This document shows, in pieces, positions 59,081 through 64,000 of a stretch of 64,000 bases of DNA. The first letter of the stretch is position 1; each line of letters begins with the position of its first letter. A program made the position numbers and the translations under genes. A model generated the notes under the pieces. The model ran no database searches. It had not been told where the DNA came from and saw nothing but the letters and a program-made list of their open reading frames with translations. Where the stretch lies: NCBI RefSeq assembly GCF_018829635.1, contig NZ_JAHKKG010000021.1, positions 40,962 to 104,961 on the forward strand, in the 5' to 3' direction. This DNA comes from Paractinoplanes bogorensis (lineage in GTDB: Bacteria > Actinomycetota > Actinomycetes > Mycobacteriales > Micromonosporaceae).

Positions 59081-61636
59081 TTACAGCAGGTCACGGGCGC
59101 GGGCCTCGGCGGCGGCGCGGCCGCGGGACGAGACACCGAGCTTGGTGAGCACGGCCGAGACGTGGTGGTCGACCGTCTTGGCCGACAGGGACAGCCGGGC
59201 GGCGATGTCGGCGTTGCTCAGGCCCTCGGCGACCAGCCGCAGCACCTCGCGCTGACGGCCGGTCAACCCGGTCGGGTCGGCGGCGGTGGCGGCGCGCGGG
59301 CCGCGGGGCACGCTCAGGCCGCGGTCCCGCAGGTCGGCGCGCAGGCGACGGGCCGGGGCGACGGCGCCCAGGCGGTCGAAGATGCGCAGGGCCTCGGCCG
59401 GCTCGCCGTGGGAGAGCGCACAGGCGACGTAGTACGAGCAGCCCGCCTCCCGCCAGTGCTCGGCGGCGGCCCGCCAGTCACCGTCGATCACCTGGCGGAA
59501 CGGCTTGGCCGCGATCGCCGGAGCGGGAGCCGGATCACCGGCTCGCCACAGCCAGAACGCCAGCTCACCGGCGAACCACGGGTGTTCGGCCCGCAACGCC
59601 ACTGTCAAGCCGCGGCGGGCCTCGGTGGCGCAGGCGTTCCGGTCGCCGGCCAGCCAGTACGCCTCGGCCAGGACGATCGCGGGCGGGCAGACGAACTGGG
59701 ACTCCCCCGTCGGGTAGCCGCGCTCGGCCGCCCGCCGCGCCTCCTCGAGAGCACCGGGCTCGTCGCGCCGCACCCGCAGCGTGGCCCGCGCGACCATCGC
59801 CGGGATCAGCCCACCACCGTGCATGACCGGGCCGGTCAGCCCCTCGGTGGCGTCGCTCTCGGCCGCGGCCCAGTCGCCCCGGGCCAGGTGCAGGCGGGCG
59901 CGGTGGCCGAGCAGGTGCCGGGCGTACCCGTCGAGGTCGTGCGCGGTCAGGAACGGGATGATCCGGTCGAAGGTCAGTTCGGCGGTCTCGAACTCGAACC
60001 AGTCGACCGACTGGCTGGCCAGGTTGGTCAGGGCCCGGCCGGCGTGGTCGTCGAGCCCGGCCGCGACCGCCTGCTCGTGGGCCCGGCGCAGGTTGCCGAC
60101 ACCGGTCCGATCGCCCAGATGCAACTGCGCCGACCCGATGTTGATCAGAGCGTGCACCTCGGTGTCGAGATCACCGATGCGGCGGGCCAGGTCGGTGGCC
60201 CGTTCCCCCCACTCGATCGCCGACCGGTTCTCGTTGCGCAGCATGAAGAGCTGGGACAGATTGCTGTACGCGGCGGCAAGCTCGGCACCGGGCGGCTGCG
60301 ACTCGAGGACCTCGACGGCTCGGAAACCGATCTCGCGGGCCTCGTCGGGGCGGCCGTTCCACCAGCTCAGCCGGGACACCCAGCGCAGGGCCACGCCGAT
60401 CGGCACCGGCTCGCCGAGTGTGGTGCGCAGGGCCAGCGCGGCTCGGCTCGCGTCGAGGGCCTCGGCTCGTCCACTGTGGTAGGCGGCCTCCGAGTACTCC
60501 TCGAACAGGGCGGCCCGTTCGGCGGCGGGACGGTCGGCGGCCAGCGGGAGAACCCGCTCGTAGTGGGCTGTGGCCTGATGGTGGGCGCCCAGCGAGGCGG
60601 CGCGGCGGGCGGCGATCGGGGCCCAGCGCAGCACGGCCGCGTCGTCGCCGGCGTGGTGGGCGTGGTGGACGAGCGAGGCGGGGTCGGCTGTCTCGTTCTC
60701 GAGGGACCTGAGGATCTCGGCGTGGAGGGACTGCCGGCGTACGGGGGAAAGGTTTTCCTCGACGGCCTGACGCAGCAGCTCGTGACGGAAGGCGACGCCG
60801 GTGCCGTTGGCGGTGAGCACGCCACGGGCCAGGCACTCGTCGACCTCGGTCAACCGGCCGGCCAGCAGTTCCCGGCCCGCGCGCGACGGGACGACCGAGA
60901 CCAGCTGCGCGACCTCACGGGCGGCGGGCGTCAGCATGGCGAGGCGGCTCAGCACCAGGTCCCGTACGGTCGGAGGGACGCCCTCGGCCGACGCGGCCAG
61001 CACCTCGGTGACCAGCAGAGGGTTACCGCCGGTGACCTCGTACACGTCGGGCGCCTCCCGGCCGGCGCGGTGGGCCAGCTCGGCGACCGCGGCCGGTGAC
61101 AGCGGGGGCAGGCTGATCCGGCGGACGAGACCGCGAGGGAGTCCGGCCAGGACGGTGCGCAGCCGGTGCTCGGGGCCGATCTCGTCCTCACGGAAGGTGA
61201 GCACGAGCAGCGCCCGGCACAGCGCCAGCCGCCGCCCCAGGAACGACACCATGTCGAGGGTGGCCTCGTCGGCCCAGTGCAGATCTTCCAGTACGACCAC
61301 TGGCCGCGCGGCCTGCGGCGGACGGTCGAGCGCCTCGAGCAGCAGGTCGAAAACCTCACCGCGCGGGCCGTCACCGATGCGGTCACGCAGCCGCCCACCA
61401 AGCCGCCGGGCGATGTCGTGCAGCGGGCCGAGCGCGCGCGGGGTGAGCAGCGGATCGCAGGCGCCCCAGAGCATCTGGGCGCGGGCCCCAGCCGCTTCGG
61501 CGAACGCAGCCACCAGACTCGACTTGCCGGCGCCGGCCTCACCGCTGACCACGGCAACCCGCCCACCGGCGGCCGAGCCGACAAGCAGGTCGTCGAGCAC
61601 GGCAAGCTCGGCGAAACGCTCCAGCAGCGGCGGCAC
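59081..61636 (-). CDS. LuxR-family large ATP-binding regulator (LAL type)
   Basis: An 851-residue regulator. The N-terminal AAA-type ATPase has Walker A SGEAGAGKSSLVAAF (about 31-45) and Walker B VVVLEDLHWADEATLDM. A long helical, TPR-like middle follows, and the C-terminal 60 residues are a LuxR helix-turn-helix (LTGRQREVLRLVAEGLSNADIAARLSLSAKTVDHHVSAVLTKLG). LAL proteins activate catabolic or secondary-metabolite operons on ligand binding; no such cluster is in the window. Single gene. The ATG at 61636 begins the ATPase domain. Confidence 0.92.
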   Translation of the reverse strand: MPPLLERFAELAVLDDLLVGSAAGGRVAVVSGEAGAGKSSLVAAFAEAAGARAQMLWGACDPLLTPRALGPLHDIARRLGGRLRDRIGDGPRGEVFDLLLEALDRPPQAARPVVVLEDLHWADEATLDMVSFLGRRLALCRALLVLTFREDEIGPEHRLRTVLAGLPRGLVRRISLPPLSPAAVAELAHRAGREAPDVYEVTGGNPLLVTEVLAASAEGVPPTVRDLVLSRLAMLTPAAREVAQLVSVVPSRAGRELLAGRLTEVDECLARGVLTANGTGVAFRHELLRQAVEENLSPVRRQSLHAEILRSLENETADPASLVHHAHHAGDDAAVLRWAPIAARRAASLGAHHQATAHYERVLPLAADRPAAERAALFEEYSEAAYHSGRAEALDASRAALALRTTLGEPVPIGVALRWVSRLSWWNGRPDEAREIGFRAVEVLESQPPGAELAAAYSNLSQLFMLRNENRSAIEWGERATDLARRIGDLDTEVHALINIGSAQLHLGDRTGVGNLRRAHEQAVAAGLDDHAGRALTNLASQSVDWFEFETAELTFDRIIPFLTAHDLDGYARHLLGHRARLHLARGDWAAAESDATEGLTGPVMHGGGLIPAMVARATLRVRRDEPGALEEARRAAERGYPTGESQFVCPPAIVLAEAYWLAGDRNACATEARRGLTVALRAEHPWFAGELAFWLWRAGDPAPAPAIAAKPFRQVIDGDWRAAAEHWREAGCSYYVACALSHGEPAEALRIFDRLGAVAPARRLRADLRDRGLSVPRGPRAATAADPTGLTGRQREVLRLVAEGLSNADIAARLSLSAKTVDHHVSAVLTKLGVSSRGRAAAEARARDLL

Positions 61637-61669
61637 GCGCCCAGGCTAGGCACCCGTCGCCCGCGCTGC

Positions 61670-63094
61670 CTAGCGACTATCGGACAGGTGGGGACCGACG
61701 GGCGCCGGCGCTGCGCTTGGTGGGGTGACTCGGGCAACACCCGACGTCCGTGCTCGCCCCACGCCATCGCAGCATCGCGTCGTTATCCGCGCGGCGCCAA
61801 GCATTGCGGCCGCCCGAGCCGAGAAATTCGGATTCCGGGGTCCGGCTTCGTGTTTTCGCCCCCGGAAGAACGAGCTCGCCGCTGACCTCGTTGAGCGCGG
61901 CGTCCTCAAGACGGTGACCTCCGGGTCGCTCAGGCAAAGCTTTGCGCTTGACGTTCCGAACGGCGCCGGTTCCTTCTGAACTTCACCGTCGCTCGGCCCG
62001 CTTTCACAAATTGCGGCGTCGCCCCGAGCACGCCCGGTCATGACGGTCGGATTCTGGCACGACTCGGGCAAGACACGAACGCCGGGATCGGCCGGATCGT
62101 GAACGCCGGGCACGCAAAGATCGACGCTTTCCGGATGCGCCACCACTGCACGGACAGGAACCGTCGCCACCTTGCGGAGCAGGTGAACAGCATCCTGGTC
62201 ATGGATCAGACGCGCCGCCATCTCGTGCACTGAACGTGCTGCGGCTTTCTCGAAACCGGTCGCCGCCACCTCATCACGCGCCAGACGCGCAGCCACCTCC
62301 CGGACCAGACGCGCAGCCACCTCACGCACCAAACGCGCAGCCACCTCCCGAGCCAGCCGGGCAGCCTCCTCCCGGACCAGCCGGGCAGCCTCCTCCCGGA
62401 CCAGCCGGGCAGCCTCCTCCCGGACCAGCCGGGCAGCCGCCTCACGCGCCAGACGAGCCGCCACCTCCCGGACCAGCCGGGCAGCCTCCTCCCGGACCAG
62501 ACGAGCCGCCGCCTCACGCGCCAGACGAGCCGCCACCTCCCGGACCAGCCGGGCAGCCTCCTCCCGGACCAGACGAGCCGCCGCCTCACGCGCCAGACGA
62601 GCCGCCACCTCCCGGACCAGACGCGCAGCCTCCTCCCGGACCAGACGAGCCGCCGCCTCACGCGCCAGACGAGCCGCCACCTCCCGGACCAGACGCGCAG
62701 CCTCCTCCCGGACCAGACGAGCCGCCGCCTCACGCGCCAAACGCGCAGCCACTTTCTCGAGTACGAGACGCGCAGCGGCCTCCTGGCGGACCAGACGCGC
62801 TTTTTCCTCAACGCGTCGGAGCCGCGCCGCCGCGGCCTCCTCGCGGATCAAACGTGTCGCCTCCTGGTGACGCTTCAGGCGTGCGGCGGCCGCCTCTTCG
62901 GGCCGCGAACATGCCGCCGCCTCCTCTTCACCGATCAGACGTAGCCGCGCGGCGTGGCGCTGGGCGAGACCCCAATTCCGGTGCCGCTGTCGCTCACGAC
63001 GAAACTCCTCCATTTCCGGAGAATAGTTTCGCGCCTTTGTTCGATCCCGCATCCCGGCCAGTTCGACATTGCTGAAGAATTGGAGCTGCCGCAT
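61670..63094 (-). CDS. Octad-repeat helical protein of unknown function
   Basis: A 474-residue frame. After a charged start (MRQLQFFSNVELAGMRDRTKARNYSPEMEEFRRERQRH) it holds about 20 eight-residue units of the form R-E-x-A-A-R-L-(V/A), grouped in part into a 24-residue super-repeat, then about 190 residues of ordinary composition with several Cys. The repeat part should be a long charged helix with i/i+4 Arg-Glu pairs. The N-terminal part is plausibly coding; the final 190 residues have weaker third-position GC bias, so the stop may be earlier in truth. No ribosome site precedes the ATG, but GATAAT just upstream could give a leaderless mRNA. Confidence 0.5.
   Translation of the reverse strand: MRQLQFFSNVELAGMRDRTKARNYSPEMEEFRRERQRHRNWGLAQRHAARLRLIGEEEAAACSRPEEAAAARLKRHQEATRLIREEAAAARLRRVEEKARLVRQEAAARLVLEKVAARLAREAAARLVREEAARLVREVAARLAREAAARLVREEAARLVREVAARLAREAAARLVREEAARLVREVAARLAREAAARLVREEAARLVREVAARLAREAAARLVREEAARLVREEAARLVREEAARLAREVAARLVREVAARLVREVAARLARDEVAATGFEKAAARSVHEMAARLIHDQDAVHLLRKVATVPVRAVVAHPESVDLCVPGVHDPADPGVRVLPESCQNPTVMTGRARGDAAICESGPSDGEVQKEPAPFGTSSAKLCLSDPEVTVLRTPRSTRSAASSFFRGRKHEAGPRNPNFSARAAAMLGAARITTRCCDGVGRARTSGVARVTPPSAAPAPVGPHLSDSR
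62275..62760. repeat. 72-bp super-repeat of 24-bp units inside the octad-repeat gene
   Basis: CTCACGCG recurs at 62441, 62513, 62585, 62657 and 62729, exactly 72 bases apart; each 72-base block is three 24-base units (variants of GCCACCTCCCGGACCAGACGA). The copies are almost identical in sequence, indicating recent expansion. Units before 62440 are more irregular but keep the 24-base step. Confidence 0.92.
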
Positions 63095-63449
63095 GCCCAA
63101 TTATCCCGCGACCAAAGATCAACTGCCACCCCAAAGCCAAAGTGGATCACGCGATTTTCCGAGCAAATAAAGGACAGGAAATAGAGCTTGCTTCACACCG
63201 CCATGACGGATTCCTGCGTTACCACAACACGGCGACCCGCGCCCACCCGCACCGAACAACGGATATGAAGGATCACCCGTACCATCCACGCAGAATGACC
63301 ACGCATTCATGAAAACGACACCCACCGCATGAAAGACGACCAAGATCAGACACTCAACCCAGGAAGACGTCGCGGCGGGACGTGGCGCAACTGCTGGATC
63401 GGCGCGCGGCCGCGAACAGCGGAATCACACAGCCGCGGACCGCACGGTC

Positions 63450-63870
63450 GCGGACCACGCAGTCACACGCTCGCGCAGGAGCGCAGGAGCGCAGGAGCGC
63501 AGTCACACGGTCGCGCAGTCGCGTGGTCGCGCGGTCCCGGTCGCGCAGACACGCAGTCGCGTGGTTATCCAGTCGCGGAGTCACGCGAAGCCGGTCGACG
63601 CCAAAGGTGTGGATGAAGGTGGTCCGGAAAGGAACGTTCGCGGTCACGCAGGAGCGCAGTCACACGGTCGCGCAGGAGCGCAGTCACACGGTCGCGTGGT
63701 CCTGTGGTCGCGGAGCCACGCGAAGCCGGTCGACGCTAAAGGTGTGGATGAGGGTGGTCCGGAAAGGAACGTTCGCGGTCACGCAAGAACGCAGTCACAC
63801 GGTCGCGCAGGAGCGCAGTCACGCGGTCGCGTGGTCGTGTGGTCGTGTGGTCGCGGAGCCACGCGAAGCC
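63450..63870. repeat. Tandem repeats adjoining the IS3 element
   Basis: CACGCGAAGCCGGT occurs at 63582, 63717 and 63860, so two repeats of 135 and 143 bases are present. Each contains GGTGTGGATGAAGG-like sequence, GGTCCGGAAAGGAACGTTCGCGGTC and two inner copies of GCAGGAGCGCAGTCACACGGTC. From 63450 the shorter elements (GAGCGCAGGAGCGCAG, TCGCGTGGTCGCG) are also iterated. The 818 bases from 63101 to 63918 hold no convincing gene. Confidence 0.88.
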
Positions 63871-63879
63871 GGTTGGGCT

Positions 63880-64000
63880 TGACCCGTTTCGGCGGACAGG
63901 GCTGGTGTGTGGATTGGTTCAGGCTGCTGTTTCGTAGGCGGTTGGGCTGCGATAGCCGAGGCTGGAATGCCGGCGGTGGGTGTTGTACCAGCCTTCGATG
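63880..64000 (-). mobile_element. End of an IS3-family insertion sequence
   Basis: The element end appears to begin near TGACCCGTTTCGGCGGACAGG (from 63880), a TG-starting terminal sequence just beyond the transposase stop. The rest of the element lies beyond the right edge. The junction with the 135/143-bp tandem repeats is immediate. Confidence 0.7.
63919..64000 (-). CDS. IS3-family transposase (OrfB), C-terminal fragment
   Basis: The minus strand encodes IEGWYNTHRRHSSLGYRSPTAYETAA and a TGA at 63921-63919. WYNxxRRHSSLGYxSPxxYE is the closing signature of the DDE integrase core of IS3-family OrfB transposases. Only the last 27 codons are in the window; the catalytic residues lie to the right, so activity cannot be judged. 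Confidence 0.9.
   Translation of the reverse strand, partial: IEGWYNTHRRHSSLGYRSPTAYETAA

Noticed and set aside
63329..63882. Coding genes through the terminal repeats on the plus strand
   Set aside because: Frames are made of repeat translations rich in Arg/Ser/Thr/Val without a ribosome site or any domain, and repeat lengths are not both multiples of three (135 and 143).

Overview
The window is high-GC actinobacterial DNA, most likely from Micromonosporaceae (Actinoplanes-like). This is an inference from gene content and order: a homodimeric AceE, a one-Cys AhpE peroxiredoxin beside a DUF3052 gene, the Nif3 / zinc-ribbon / RNase H-phosphatase operon, and a PucR-type regulator followed by fabD-fabH-acpP-fabF and a DUF3145 gene. 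A mycothiol-type DinB protein, a SigE-family sigma factor, many GTG starts and frequent GTGA/ATGA overlaps fit the same picture. No lineage marker such as rRNA is present.

Layout. 1-6 kb: a nuclease-like fragment, a VOC protein, two methyltransferases, a monocarboxylate symporter pair and a secreted chitinase. 6-9 kb: the three-gene Nif3/zinc-ribbon/RNase H operon. 8.7-15.3 kb: a flavoprotein with an XRE-TPR regulator, a primase-like protein, an XRE-cupin regulator facing a thioredoxin-reductase-like enzyme, and small actinobacterial proteins. 15.4-18.6 kb: the most unusual accessory stretch, with an M43 metalloprotease, a small unknown partner, a glycine-rich-domain-like protein, an RLIG1/DUF5565-type RNA ligase, 45-bp tandem repeats and tRNA-Val. 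18.6-25.3 kb: ahpE, DUF3052, a fused E1 dehydrogenase, yjbQ and aceE. 25.3-31.9 kb: a reductase, an MFS carrier, gltX, a secreted protein, a sigma factor with its coupled membrane protein, and a TetR regulator. 32-39.3 kb: fatty-acid synthesis (fasR, fabD, fabH, acpP, fabF), a GH3 lipoprotein and DUF3145. 39.5-49.5 kb: carbonic anhydrase, a hydrolase, an ArsR-SRPBCC pair, a HelD-like RNA polymerase motor, a PfkB kinase coupled to surE, and a STAS protein. 49.5-61.6 kb: a Ser/Thr kinase, a MerR regulator, a frameshifted pseudogene, a Tat-exported 5'-nucleotidase, argS, a tyrosine phosphatase and a large LuxR-type regulator. 61.7-64 kb: a low-complexity accessory region with an octad-repeat protein, tandem repeats and the end of an IS3-family transposase.

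Working together. fabD-fabH-acpP-fabF make malonyl-ACP, condense the first acetoacetyl-ACP and elongate it, probably under the regulator just upstream. AceE supplies acetyl-CoA. Sigma factor and membrane protein are translationally coupled, as are ArsR/SRPBCC and PfkB/SurE. The best candidate for a new system is the tRNA-Val / 45-bp repeat / RLIG1-like RNA ligase array on the minus strand at 17.6-18.5 kb. Other signals worth testing are pairs of DnaA-box sequences at 32.0 and 41.7 kb, a strand-biased CGTACGGGAAA oligomer spread across the window, and the octad-repeat protein beside the IS element. No CRISPR array, prophage or biosynthetic megasynthase was seen.
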